Assembly: GCA_024291935.2 (NCBI GenBank)
Contig: CM044310.1
Coordinates: 80,908,713 to 80,972,712 of the forward strand
DNA length: 64,000 nt
Source of the DNA: Okapia johnstoni
Lineage: Eukaryota; Chordata; Mammalia; Artiodactyla; Giraffidae
Direction of reading: 5' to 3'
This document shows positions 33,210-44,516 of the stretch, one piece after another. The notes below the pieces were generated by a model. That model was given only the letters and a program-made list of their open reading frames with translations. It made no database searches and had not been told where the DNA came from. The position numbers were made by a program, and so were the translations under genes. Numbering within the stretch: position 1 is the first letter of the stretch; each line of letters starts with the position of its first letter.

Positions 33210-33300
33210 CTCAGGCAACTCATTTATTCATAATCTATGTGCTGAGAACCTACCATGTGCCCACGTGCCAGGCACCACGTGGGCTGTACTTGGCTGGGCA
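33210..33300 (-). mobile_element. L2/MIR 3' tail, antisense
   Basis: 'tcatttattcataatctatgtgctgagaacctaccatgtgcccacgtgccaggcac' is the reverse of 'gtgcctggcacatagtaggtgctcaataaatga'. Confidence 0.65.
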
Positions 33301-33589
33301 TTGAGGCTCACTGGACAGCAGGCTTGGGAAGCAGAGCTCTATGGGGCTTGAAGTTCTAGCCCAGTAAGAGGAGAAGGCAGGCTGCCTCCCCTAGGAGTCT
33401 GGGAAAAGATATGAGTGTTTGTTGTACTCCTCTACCCTCCAAGACCACCTTGTGGATCTAGCAGTGAGGATGAGATCACGGTCAATGATGTGGATCAGAT
33501 CTTGTGTTCTTAGATGCTTAAGCTCCCTTGCTTCTCTGGGAAGGTGAGCACTAAAACCTGGGAGATCAAAGCATCAGGAGTGGCCCTGG
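33301..33589. other. Unassigned unique DNA
   Basis: Nothing recognised. Confidence 0.4.
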
Positions 33590-33784
33590 CTCTATTTATT
33601 GATTCCTGGTGGCCTTGTAGCTCTAACATCCTCCCCACTCCTGGCCTCCTCTTCAAGATCCAGCTTGAGTGCCACTTCTTCTAGAAAGCCTTCCTGGATC
33701 CCAATTAAGCTCTTTCCTCCTATTTCCCATAAAACTTTGACCACCTTCCTGGCTTATTTGAAAGTCCTCATTGTAATATTGGTG
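33590..33784 (+). mobile_element. L2 fragment
   Basis: 'cctcttcaagatccagcttgagtgccacttcttctagaaagccttcctggatccc' is the L2 'aagtctcagctcaaatgtcacctcctcagagaggccttccctgacc' block. Confidence 0.75.
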
Positions 33785-34280
33785 TTAATGATAGTAATAA
33801 TAATTGAGGATGCTGCTGCTGCTGACAATACAGATGCCACTTACCAAGCGGGTAGTACCTGCCGAGTATTGTACATGCGTTATCTGATTCCATCCTTACT
33901 ACACTCCCCGAGGTAAGAACTGTTGTCACCTCATTCTGCCGAGAACAAAACAGCAGCACCAGGGATTCCCTGGTGGTCTAGGGGTCAGGATTCAGCACTT
34001 TCACTGCCATGACAGAGTTCAATCCCTGGTCAGGGAACTGAGATCCTGCAAGGTGTGAGGCATAGCCCAAACAAACAAACAAAAATCCCCAATATCTTTG
34101 TAATGAAAGGAAGAAAGAAAGAAAACAGCAGCACCAAAACCAAAGAGGCTGGATTGTTTGATAAAGAAATGCAACTGATGTCTACAACTACCTCCGGGCC
34201 AATCATAGGTTGAGCCAAGCTGGGATATTGAGCATCCTAATTCCAGAGCTCTGGTTATAACCTCACTATACTCCTCTTAG
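33785..34280 (-). mobile_element. Nearly full-length MIR split by a CHR
   Basis: Left part: 'gttaatgatagtaataataattgaggatg', 'cgagtattgtacatgcgttatctgattccatcc', 'ctccccgaggtaagaactgttg'. After the CHR: 'attccagagctctggttataacctcactatactcctc', the antisense 5' end of MIR. Both ends of the SINE are present. Confidence 0.72.
33962..34121 (+). mobile_element. CHR-type SINE inside MIR
   Basis: gggattccctggtggtctag, 'ttcaatccctggtcagggaactgagatcctgc', 'ggcatagcccaaac', then an A-rich AAAC/GAAA tail. A 15-bp target duplication, aaaacagcagcacca, lies at 33947-33961 and 34122-34136. Confidence 0.9.
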
Positions 34281-34835
34281 GTGATATGGTGCCCATCCTC
34301 CCCAATAGCCCAAGTTCCTGGAGGAAGATCTGGTCTTGCTCATCTTCTCCCTCCCACAGTGCCCAGGATGCTGGTTCAGCACCTAGCGGGTACCAAGGAA
34401 ACCATCCCTGAGTTAAGTGCCTGGATCTGTGACCTATATACTCTGAGATAGAAATGCATTGTTTACATCGAAGCTTCTCCTCTTCCAGGCTCCTCCTTTC
34501 CTGCATGGAGACTAATAGCTCATGTAAACAGTATTAATCTTCTGGAAGAGCCAGCTGCCTTGGCAGAGGGGCCACAAGGCTCTCAGCTCAGGATCTCCCT
34601 GTACGGGAGAGTTGGCTGCAGCATCTTGGCTCAGCATAGCCCTTCTGCACCTTGTGTCATTCATCATCCATGGAACGAATGGCTTGTCACTGTTAGAAAC
34701 ACATCTCTGTTTTCAGCATCAGCATCTTGGGGGAGGAGTTAGTGGACTTTCACTGGGGCCAACCAGCCAGGGGTGTGAGCTGAGGCCTACAGGCATAAAT
34801 CAATGGCCCGGCTCATGAAAGGTTAAGGTGTGGGT
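34281..34835. other. Unassigned unique DNA
   Basis: No gene or repeat recognised. Two overlapping frames (34560-34818) have no domain. Confidence 0.4.
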
Positions 34836-35082
34836 TAGTGACAGAAACCCAACTCAAGAAAGCACAGAGGATGAACTGTCTTGTATAACTGGAGGCCATG
34901 GGGAGGTCTCCAGAGGTTCGAGTGATGTTGCTTTTTCTCTGTCTCTCTTTGTCTCATTTCTTCAATCCTCTCCATGCTTTGGTCTCAATTTCTCCTACCA
35001 CTGATGGACTCTTTTCTTGAAGTGCCAGGAGAATAGTCTTTGCCTTATCCAGTTCTAGGTTTCACCTCACCTAATTCTAGAA
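34836..35082 (-). mobile_element. Ancient interspersed repeat (family A)
   Basis: 'tagtgacagaaacccaactcaagaaagcacagaggatgaactg', 'gttcgagtgatgttgc', 'ctctgtctctctttgtctc' keep the family's reverse order. Confidence 0.55.
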
Positions 35083-35271
35083 TAGGCTTCCCTGGTGGCT
35101 CAGTAGTAAAGAACCCACCTTCCAAGGCAGGGGATGAAGGTTCGATCTGTGGGTTGGGAAGATCGCCTACAGAAAGAAAGGGCAACCTATTCCAGTATTC
35201 TTGCCTAGGAAATCCCCTGGAGAGAGGAGCCTGGAAGGCTACAATCCATGGGGTCACAATAGAGTTGAACA
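35083..35271 (+). mobile_element. Bov-tA SINE (first of a pair)
   Basis: aggcttccctggtggctcag, 'ggttcgatctgtgggttggg', gtattcttgcctaggaaatc, 'atccatggggtcacaatagagttgaacatgac'. Confidence 0.9.
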
Positions 35272-35480
35272 TGACTTTCCCTGGTAGCTCAGATGGTAAA
35301 GAATCTGCCTGAAATGCAGGAGACCCAGGTTCAATCCCTGGGTCAGGAAGATCCCCCGGAGAAGAGAATGGCAACATACTCAGGTATTCTTACCTGGAGA
35401 ATTCCATGGACAGAGGAGCCTGATGGGCTATAGTCCATGTGGTTGCAAAGAGTTGGATATCACTGAGCAACTAACACTTT
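35272..35480 (+). mobile_element. Bov-tA SINE (second of a pair)
   Basis: Starts directly at the end of the first copy: 'tttccctggtagctcagatgg', 'aggttcaatccctgggtcagg', gtattcttacctggagaatt, 'gtccatgtggttgcaaagagttgg', 'gagcaactaacac'. It belongs to a different subfamily from its neighbour (tagctcagatgg versus tggctcagtagt), so it is not a simple duplication. Confidence 0.9.
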
Positions 35481-36002
35481 GGCGACAAACAACAACAATT
35501 TTGCCATGTCAAAAGAAAGAGCACTTCTTCAGCTAGTACTGGAGGAAAGAGAAATCCACAGCAGTCTCTGACTGACGCACCTCTGGCCAGTGATTGTTGT
35601 CCATGGGGAGGGAGACTGTGATAAGTCAGGCTTGCTGACTTTGGTCCATGGGGTAGGGCAGTGTGACTGGCAGCCGCTCTGAAGCACATGAAACAGGAAT
35701 GGGGGAATTTATCAGTAGAAGCGGTTGGCGCTTGTGGGATGGAAGGGCTGTGGCAGACAAAACAACTGATAGCCCTTCTGGAGCCTGGAGATACCACAGG
35801 GCTGGTGGTCCTAGTTGACCAGGTCCCAGTCCTGGGGTCTGAGCCTTCTGGCTTGGGTTGCTGCAATAGCTGCCAAAGACCTTTCTCCCCTTTAGCAGAA
35901 GGACCTCTGGTCTGCTTTGTCCTCCTACCCTCTCTGGCCTACCATTCAATATATAAAGAACTTGCCAGGTCCTCACTGTGGGAGGAGGCTATTGAGTCCA
36001 AG
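35481..36002. other. Unassigned unique DNA
   Basis: GC-richer than its surroundings. Frames of 106-131 codons overlap on both strands in several phases, which argues against any one being coding. Confidence 0.4.
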
Positions 36003-36195
36003 TTTTAAGTAACTGTTGATTATTTTGAGATCCTTGTAGATTCACATTCAGTTATAAGAAATCATTCAGAGGTCACCCATACACTTTGCCTGGTTCCTCA
36101 CAGTTGACAGCTTCTAATAATATCACAACTGGGATGTGGATATTGACGCAAAATGAAATAAAGTTTCCCTAAGTTTGGTTTCTCCCAAATGCTTT
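36003..36195 (-). mobile_element. Old L1-like fragment
   Basis: 'ttattttgagatccttgtagattcacattcagttataagaaatcattcagaggtcacccatacactttgcctgg' resembles a common old L1 3' segment (fits 'tagatttacagaaaagttgcaaag...cccatatacccttcaccc'). Confidence 0.45.
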
Positions 36196-36309
36196 GCCTT
36201 AAAAAAAAACAAAAAACCAAAAAACCTCCTCTCCATCTGTGAGCAAGAATATAAAGATGAGGAGACTTATCTATGAAAATCAGCATATAAAAATTTCAGA
36301 GAGACCTGT

Positions 36310-36418
36310 GCGTGTGTTCAGTCACGTCTGACTCTTTGCGATCACATGGACTATAGCCCGCCAGGCTCCTCTGTCCCTGGAATTGTCCAGGCAAGAATAT
36401 CAGAGTGGGAAGCCCAAG
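36310..36418 (-). mobile_element. Bov-tA fragment with internal deletion
   Basis: gtgttcagtcacgtctgact, 'ctatagcccgccaggctcctctg', 'caagaatatcagagtggg' jumps straight to aagcccaagc, the SINE 5' end. About 90 bp of the middle is missing. Confidence 0.8.
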
Positions 36419-37054
36419 CGACAACCCGACCCAAGATTTAAAACGAGCTGAATCCTGGTGTGGGAATTCTAAGATGGAACTAGTTTATCGAGGAATTTCC
36501 AGTGAAACTCAACACCAGAGCTGGGTGGGACCCCTTCCTCAAGGTGGGAAACGGAGTTTCTTAAACTTTCTTCTCACTTTCTTGGCTATGGCTGAGCTAT
36601 AACCTCCATAGAGCAATTCCTGGGGAGGTGCAGACTCTGAATCACCACCCCCCGACCCCCGCTCTTGTGGTTCTTGCAGACCATCCATTCTGCAGACAGA
36701 GCTGTTCCCAGACTTTACTAACCCACCCTGCTGTCTCAGTTGTCCTTACACCCAGAGATGATATTCAAATTTAACAAGCTCTAGGGCAGGGGCATCAGGT
36801 GATCTGAAAGTGTGCCAGTCAATTGTAGCACCTAGGCCCTCCTATGCCAAGTGTTAACTCTTCACTTGTTGCACTGTGGGGAAATGTGGGACTCTTGGAA
36901 AATGGCCCAAGGCAACTGAAGTTGCACCTCTGGGAAGTGCAAGGTGGTAACTATTTACAAATGATAATGGAATTATTTTTAACATCTTAACAGCCGATAC
37001 AGCTCCACTGTTGCGCATGGACTGGTTGTCTGTCCTGCTTCTCCCCTTATTCGA
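36419..37054. other. Unassigned unique DNA
   Basis: No gene or clear repeat. A C-rich tract lies at 36643-36661. Confidence 0.4.
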
Positions 37055-37185
37055 AACACTCTTGATTGCTGGGTTGTAACTTCATACACGTCAGGGACCA
37101 TGTGTGCATCTTGGTTACCACTGGATGTAGTGCCTGGCACTGTGAGTAGGTGCCCCATAAATACTAGTTGAATTGGTAGGTGCAT
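37055..37185 (+). mobile_element. L2 3' end
   Basis: 'cagggaccatgtgtgcatcttgg', 'tagtgcctggcactgtgagtaggtgccccataaatactagttgaatt'. Confidence 0.7.
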
Positions 37186-37357
37186 GGTAAGTCCTGCATA
37201 TGCCAGGAATCACTGGCATATGATTTTTTTGATCACTTTGTGGAATAATTTTTCTCCCTTCTCTGACATCTTTTTGTAAAGTAGACCAGAGCAATGAATA
37301 AACAATAAGGAAGAACAAAGAGAAGGACATCACAAGGTTTCAGTCTAGGAGGACAGT

Positions 37358-37411
37358 CTTCCTTTTCTCTTCTTTTCCTTCCTTCCTTCCCTCCCTCCTT
37401 CCTTCCCTCCA
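37358..37411 (+). repeat. TTCC-type pyrimidine repeat
   Basis: Tandem cttc/cttcc units with ccctccctcc interruptions. Confidence 0.9.
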
Positions 37412-37439
37412 GCCTCCATTTCTTTTTCTTCAACCAAGT

Positions 37440-38335
37440 ATACTTGGTTCTAAGCAGTGGGGTTGGAGTAGTAAACCAGACAGATGAAATATGTACTCAC
37501 ACAGAACTCATATTCCAGGAAAATGGAGCAAACCAGAAAGTGCAGGAGCCATCAGGGAAGGTTGCAGACATAAAGGGGGCTTATAAAGTGTGTAAGGTTT
37601 GGGTATTAGGAACAAGGGATAAGAGGACTATGAAGTGGAGCTATAGTAGGAGCACTAGAATAGAGGTGGGAATAAATACCATGAGTGAGGATGACTGTGA
37701 GATCAGCTGAGTTGGCTGGGAGTGGTTTGCCTATGGAAGTAGCGAGGTACTGAAGAGGGAGACACCTGCATGAACTAGTCATGGCTCTGGATCACCAAGG
37801 GTCCCACATGGGGGAGGAAATGTGCATGTGAACGACTATCAGATAATGCAATCTGTACATTACAGATTTAGTAGGACTGAATGCGGAAGGAGCTCTGGAG
37901 TGTGTGGGGCAGAGGAAGAGGCAGAGAACAACAGAGCTGGGAGGGGAGGGTGGCCCCAGATTGGGACAAGTGCTCAGTACCCTCAAAACAAAGCAGAGCA
38001 GTCATCAAAGGGTTTTGAGCTGGGCAGTGACAGGATCAGGTGGATTCTGGGAAATTTTCAGGAATGTCTGGGAAGGGCAGAGCCATGGGAACAAGCTGAT
38101 CACAGGGGGGTCCTCGAGGTAGTTCATTTGAGAGGTGGGGAAAGCCAGCTAGGGCTGTGATTATAGGATAAAAAGGCAGGGCAGACTATGGAAGCATTCA
38201 CAGCCACAGTGAGAGACCCACCATATGTGGGGGATAGGGAAGAGGGGAGGGGTTGGGATGACTGCAATTTTTGGCTTGTGGGATGGGGTGACGGTCAAAA
38301 GCGGACGAGGAACACTGGGTGCTCCGTCAGTTTTG
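37440..38335 (-). mobile_element. L2 LINE fragment, about 0.9 kb
   Basis: Antisense L2 over a long stretch: 'gcagtggggttggagtagtaaaccagacag', 'cagaactcatattccagg', 'ggttttgagctgggcagtgacaggatcagg', 'gttgggatgactgcaatttttggcttgtgggatgggg'. It contains the antisense of the terminal ORF2, fully decayed. Frames of 72-112 codons here are not genes. Confidence 0.75.
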
Positions 38336-38689
38336 AGGTAGTGAGGGCAGCAGTGATAGGATGTGGTGGATGGGAAGGAAGTAAAGAGCTGTATTTCAGA
38401 CCTGCTGACTGAGAAGTGCCCTCTGGACCTCCCGATGGGGATGGTACAGAGACAGGGCAGGCTGATCACAGCCCCAGAATGAAACCACCTGTGTAGGAAA
38501 AAGAACCACTGCCTCTGCCCTTCAGGAGCCCGAGGGGGAGAGTGTGGAAGAGCAGATGGGGCTCTGTAAACCATTTCAAGGCACTGTGCCCATCTTCCGA
38601 GCTGCTATGCTGTGACCTCTAACTGGGGCCCTCAATTCTTCTCCCTCTGACTGTCTCTAGACAAAGCCATGTTTTTGTATCTGCTTCAT
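38336..38689. other. Unassigned unique DNA
   Basis: Nothing recognised. Confidence 0.4.
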
Positions 38690-39070
38690 CCTGATGTCCC
38701 CAGCCTCCCAGCACCAATTAATGTATCAGTGGGCTTGGGGAATTTTTACCCAAGATGTTACTTCTGCTGGGAGCATCTGGCAACATCTTTAATTTTATTT
38801 GGTTTCTTCTTTTTCTCCCGAGGAACATCCTGAGGGGAGCAGATGGCAATAAGAAAGGGCAGATCGATGCTAAGGAAAGTGGCCTGGTTCGCCCTTGGAT
38901 TTTCAGACTCTTGTTCTTTATTCTTGAGAGTGGTTGGTAGAGGTAAGCTTCTAAGGCTAATTATCTGTGTGTCCCAAATATCACTGGGGGAGTTGGAGCC
39001 TATTTGTTTGGCTTGTTTACGGCTGTATTTCCAGACTTTAGTACTGGACCAGGTCTACTTGCAGATGCTC
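38690..39070. other. Unassigned, possible conserved non-coding block
   Basis: No repeat similarity. 'ctttaattttatttggtttc' and 'ggctaattatctgtgtg' are AT-rich cores. Open frames of 61 and 76 codons at 38755-39073 overlap in different phases. Evidence for function is thin. Confidence 0.25.
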
Positions 39071-39074
39071 TAAA

Positions 39075-39320
39075 AATGTGTTCATTTATTCAACAAATAC
39101 TTACTGAGTGCCAATCAGGTGTCCAGGCACGTTTCTGGATATTAGGGATACAGCACTGAGCAAAATAAAAATGGGAACCCTTGTACAGCCTACGTTCTAG
39201 TCATTTTGTTGACTGGACATTGACAATTGAATTTTCTGATCTCTTCTTTATGCCAGGCAGTGCTGGGGATGTAGTGCTGGTTCTGCCCTCCAGGGGTTAA
39301 TATTCCAGTGATAGCACAGA
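39075..39320 (-). mobile_element. L2 3' end
   Basis: 'ttcatttattcaacaaatacttactgagtgcc', 'tattagggatacagcactgagcaaaataaaaatggg', then a second like piece, 'atgccaggcagtgctggggatgtagtgctgg'. The repeat of the same L2 section suggests two overlapping L2 insertions. Confidence 0.8.
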
Positions 39321-39339
39321 GTCTTACTGGATCTGCACA

Positions 39340-39520
39340 TCAGTTAAGATTCCTTGTTTACAAGCCACAGCATCAGATGCAGGTTACCTCCAGCAAAGGA
39401 TCATTTGTTGGAAGGCTATTAGGGAAGGGGGAAGAGAAGGGAGGCATGGCAGGTTGCCTCATGCCAGGACCATCTTCCCCTTTGCCTTTCTCCTGGGTGA
39501 CAGATCCTTGATTATGGACA
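39340..39520 (-). mobile_element. Ancient interspersed repeat (family A)
   Basis: 'cttgtttacaagccacagcatcagatgcaggttacctccagcaaaggatcatttgttgg' fits the reverse start of the family. Weak. Confidence 0.35.
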
Positions 39521-39870
39521 TGTGTTAACAAAATTAACCCACCTTGATACTGCTAAACCTTTGAACTGCTGGTCATGTGGAGTGATAAAAATCTCCATTT
39601 TATCCAAAGGCTGTTACTTGTAACCATGAGCAGGCTAACTGAAAAGAAATGGCAGGACAAGGCTTAGAAACAAGCAGCAGCCTAACAGTTGGAGCAGATC
39701 TAGAAGCAGGGCACAGAAAAACAGCGTTCTCATGGCGAGAATGAATTACCCGTCCACCCAGAATACTTACATGGGCAGGCAAGATTTTCTCTGTTTAGAA
39801 ATACACTTATAATTGAGGCAGAAAATTGGTTCTGGGAGACAGCATTGAATAGCTGAGCATTAAACTCTAT
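39521..39870. other. Unassigned unique DNA
   Basis: Nothing recognised. Confidence 0.4.
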
Positions 39871-39872
39871 AA

Positions 39873-40068
39873 GGGGCTTCCCAGGTGGCTCAGTGGTAAA
39901 GAATTCACCTGCAATGCAGGAGATGCGAGTTTGATCCCTGGGTCAGAAAATGGCAACCCATTCCAGTAATTTTGCCTGGGAAACCCCATGGACAGAGGAG
40001 CCTGAGGGGCTACAGTCCATGGGGTCACAAAGAGTTGGACATGGCTTAGTGACTAAACAGCAAACAAA
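39873..40068 (+). mobile_element. Bov-tA SINE
   Basis: gggcttcccaggtggctcag, 'gatgcgagtttgatccctgg', 'ctacagtccatggggtcacaaagagttgg'. About 20 bp is missing after the B-box region (gggtcagaaaatggcaac). The flanks ctctataag and ctctacaag are an imperfect target duplication. Confidence 0.9.
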
Positions 40069-40518
40069 CATACTCTACAAGTGCTCTGAGTTGCTTTAAG
40101 TGACACCTGCCCTGTTTGGAGATACTGCGCAGTGAAGTGGAAGGAAGATCAAGCAAGAGGCCTAACTTAAAAAACAATTTACATACAGTAAAACCACACC
40201 TCCCTTTGGGGTGTACAGTTCTATGAGTTTGGACACACAAACACCAGTATCATCAAAATACAGGACAGTTCTGTCTCCCCAGAAATTCCATCACGCTGTC
40301 CCATGTGGTAAAACCCTGACCCTATCCTAATCCCTGGCCACACTGCTGATCTGCTCTCCATCTTGATCATTTCACTTCTCATGTGTCAGGTAAATGGAAT
40401 CATGGTGTGCAGTTCCTTTCACTCAGCACAATGCCTGTGGGAGGCATGCTCTACAGGCATCAATAGCTTGCTTCTTTGTTGGGTAGTATTCCATGATATG
40501 GATGTACCAATGTTTCTT

Positions 40519-40706
40519 TGAAAGTGTTAGTCGCTCAGTTGTGTTTGACTCTTTGCGACCCCACGGACTGTAGCCCGTCAGGCTCCTCTGTCCATGGAAC
40601 TCTCCAGGCAAGAATACTGGAGTGGGTAGACATTCTCTTCGTCCCAACCCAGGGATCGAACCTGGGTCTCCTGTATTGCAGGCAGACTCTTTAGCATCTG
40701 AGCCAG
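40519..40706 (-). mobile_element. Bov-tA SINE inside L1M
   Basis: aaagtgttagtcgctcagtt, 'caggctcctctgtccatggaac', 'cccaacccagggatcgaacctggg', 'actctttagcatctgagcca', running directly into L1 text (ccattcacccactgg). The 5' end is slightly truncated. Confidence 0.9.
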
Positions 40707-42552
40707 CCATTCACCCACTGGAGAATGTTTAGTTTGTTTCCAGTTTGGAGTGATTATAAACAAAGATACTGTAGACATATTCAGGATTTTGTCTGAGAAC
40801 AAGCTGTTACTTCTCTGGGTAAATATTTAGGATTGGGATTACTGGGTCATATGATAGGTTTATGTTTAACTGCCAAACTGTTTTCCAGATTGGCCATACC
40901 ATTCTCCATTCCAACCAGCAACAATGCGTCCTTGGCAGCACCTAGTAATAACAAGATTTGGATTCTTTAAAAAGCTATTCTAATAGGGGTATGGTGGTAT
41001 TGCACTATGGTTTTAATTTGTATTTCCCAACAACTTATGATATCGATTATGTTTTCCTGTGTTCATTGGCCATCCACATCTTTTCTTTGTGAAGTGTCTA
41101 TTCAAACACTTTGCCCTCTTTTTGAGTTTTCATTTTCTTATTGTTGAGTTTGAGAGTTCTTTACACATTCTGGAGTCAATACTTATGTAATTTGCAAATA
41201 TTTTCTCTCAGTCTGTATCTTGTGTTTTCATTTTCTTAATGGTATCTTTTGCAGAGCAAGAGCTTTTAATTTTAATGAGATCCAATTTATCTTTTTTTTT
41301 TCTTTTGTGAATTTGGCGATCTCTTTGTATAACCCAAGGTCATAAAAATGTTCTCCTATATATTCCTTTAGAAGTTGTATAGATTTATGTTTTATATTTA
41401 GATCTGTGGTCCATTTTGAGTTATCTTTTATATAAGGTATGAGACATACACTCATGTTCCTCCTTCCCTCTGTCCCTCCCTTCCTTCTTAACTTTTTTCA
41501 TTTGTTATTTCTTTTCGTATATGGATGTTCAGTTGTTCCACATCCTTTGTTGAAAAGACTATCCTTTCTTCATGGAACTGCCTTGGCATCTTTGTAAAAA
41601 AATCAATGGGCTATACTTGTGTAGGTCTATCCTAGCTCTCCATTCTGTTCCACTGACCTATGTGTCTAACCTTTGGTCAATAAACACCATACTATCCTGT
41701 TTACCGTAGTTTTATAATGTCTTAAAATTGTATAGTATGAATTCTCCATTTGTTTTTCTCTTGTATTAATTGATTACTCTAGCTACTTTACTTTTCTATA
41801 TAAATTTTAGAATTAATCTCTCTATAGCCATAGTTCTGGGAATTTTGATTATAATTGCATCAAATATCTAGATCGGTTTGGGAGAGAATTATTAGTTTCT
41901 TAAATACGTTGAGTTTTGCATTCATGAACACAGTATTTCTCACCAATCATTTGGATCTTCTTTTAATTCTTTCATTAGTGTTGTAGATTTCAGCACACAT
42001 ATCCTACACACCTCTTTGTTAGATTTATACCTATTTAGCTACTTTCTATTTTTGGATCTATTGTATATGTTATTGTTTTAATATTTCAGTTTCCAATTGT
42101 CTACTTCTGGATTATAGAAATACAATGAATGTTTTATATGTTGCCCTTGAATCTATCTCATGACCTTGCTAAACTCACTTATTAGTTCTAGTTTTTGTGT
42201 TTTACAGATTCCCTTGGGATTTTCTAAGTAGACAATCACACTATCCATGGAAATGGTCTTGTTTCTTCCTTTCCAATCTCTATGACCTTTTTTGTTTTTG
42301 CTCTTATTGTCCGGGATAGGATAACCAGTATAATATTGAATAGGAGTCATGTGAGTAAATGGATGTTCTTTGTTTGCAATTTTAGGATAAAAGCATGCAT
42401 GTTTTCACCACTAAAACTGATGTTAGTTGTAAGGTTTTTGTGGATATTCTTTACCAAGTGAAAGAAGTTCCCTTCTATTCTTGGTTTGCTGAAAGTTTTC
42501 ATCATGAATGGATATTGAATTTTTAAAATGCTTTTTCTGTGTCGAATGATAT

Positions 42553-43730
42553 GTTGTTGCTGTTCAGTCACTCAGTCGTGTCTGACTCTTTGCGACCCCA
42601 TGGACCCCAAGCATGCCAGGCTTCCCTGTCCATCACCATCTCACTGAGATTGCTCAAACTCATGTCCATTGAGTCAGTGATGCCTTCCAACCATCTCATC
42701 CTCTGTCATCCCCTTCTCCTCCTGCCTTCAACCTTTCCCAGCATTAAAGTCTTTTCTAATGAGTCAGCTCTTCACATCAGGTGGCCAAAGTATTGGAGCT
42801 TCAGCTTCAGCATCCGTCCTTCCAGTGAATATTCAGGGTTGATTTCCTTTAGGATTGACTGGCTTGATCTCCTTGCTGTACCAGGGACTCTCAAGAGTCT
42901 TTTCCAAAACCACAGTTCAAAAGTATCAATTCTTTGGCACTCAGCTTTCTTTATGGTCCAACTCTCACATCCATACATGACTAGTGGAAAAACCATAGCT
43001 TTGACTAGTCGGACCTTTGTTGGCAAAGTAATGTCTCTGCTTTTTAATATGCTGTCTTGGTTGGTCATAGCTTTTCTTCCAAGGAGCAAGCATCTTTTAA
43101 TTTCATGGCTGTGGTCACCATCTGATTTTGGAGCCCCCGAAAATAAAGTCTCTCACTGTTTCCATTGTTTCTCCATCTATTTGCCATGAAGTGATGGGAC
43201 CAGGTACCATGATCTTAGTTTTTTTAATGTTGAATTTTAAGCCAGCTTTTTCACTCTCCTCTTTCACTTTCATCAAGAAGCTCTTAAGTTCCTCTTCACT
43301 TTCTGCCATGAGGGTGGTGTCATCTGCAAATGAGGTTATTGGTATTTCTCCTGGCAATCTTGATTCCAGCTTGTGTTTCATCCAGCCTGGCATTTCACAT
43401 GATGTACTCTGCATATAAGTTAAATAAGCAGGGTGACAATATACAGCCTTGACATTTACCTTCCTCAATTTAGAACCAGTCCATTGTTAATGTCATTCTA
43501 ACTGTTGCTTCTTGACCTGCATACAGGTTTCTCAGGAGGCAAGTGAGGTGGTCTGGTATTCCCATCTCTTGAAGAATTTTCCACAGTTTGTTGTGATCCA
43601 CACAGTCAAAGGCTTTAGCATAATCAATGAAGCAGAAGTAGATGTTTTTCTGAAACTCTCTTGCTTTTTCTCTGATCCAATGGATGTTGGCAATTTGATT
43701 TCTGGTTCCTCTTCCTTTTCTAAATCCAGC
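42553..43730 (-). mobile_element. BovB LINE inside L1M, 5'-truncated
   Basis: Antisense BovB from 'ttcagtcactcagtcgtgtc' to 'ttccttttctaaatccagc'. In sense the frame at 43115-43468 holds the reverse-transcriptase F/ADD core and 42772-43089 the YGCESW segment. The frame is broken in several places. The host L1 sequence tgatat is duplicated at 42547-42552 and 43731-43736. Confidence 0.93.
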
Positions 43731-44516
43731 TGATATAACTATGTGATATTTCTTCTTTAATACGATAACATGAAGGTTGCAATGATTTTCAGATGCTGAA
43801 CCAGCTTTGCATTCTTGGGATAAACTGCATTTGGTTGTGATGTATTCATCTTTTTTTGTACATTGCTGAATTCAAGTTGCTAATATTTTGAGGAGGATTT
43901 TGTATCTATATTCGTGAGGGATCTTGATCTATAGTTTTCTTGTATTATCTTTTCCTACATTTTAGTATTAAGGTAATGTTGGCCTCATAAAATAACTTGG
44001 GGAATGTTTTCCCTTCTTCTCTTCTCTGGGAGAATTTATATAGAATCTTCTTTAAATCTCTGGTAGAATTCACAGAAAAACCATCTGGATCAGGAATTTT
44101 CTTTTTCAGAAGATTTTAAACTATTATTTTAGTCTCTTATCGATAGGACTGCTGAGGTTTCCTACTTTTTCCTGGGCAAGTTTTGTAATTTGTGGCTTTC
44201 CAGGAATTAAGTGATTTCATCCAAATGATCAAATTTATGTGTATGGAGCTGTTCATGGTATTCTATCATTAAGCTTTTAATGTTTGTATAGTCTATACTG
44301 ACAGCCTTTCCTTCATTTTTGACACTGGTGTTTGTGTCTTTTCTATGTCTCTGAGAGTCTGGCTACTGGCTTGTCAATCTTATTGATGTTTGCAGAAAAA
44401 CAACTTCTGTTTTCATTGATTTCTCTATTTTTCTGTTTTTAATTTCATTGATTTCCACCCTTACCTTTATTTGCCATTTCCTTCTACTTGCTTTGGGTTT
44501 ATCTTTCTCTTTTCCT

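Noticed and set aside
35471..36008. Frames of 106-131 codons on both strands
   Set aside because: Three frames overlap in the same GC-rich stretch, so none is favoured. No domain.
38755..39073. Two small hydrophobic-start frames as a possible exon
   Set aside because: Neither has splice-site support that I can defend, and no domain is recognised.
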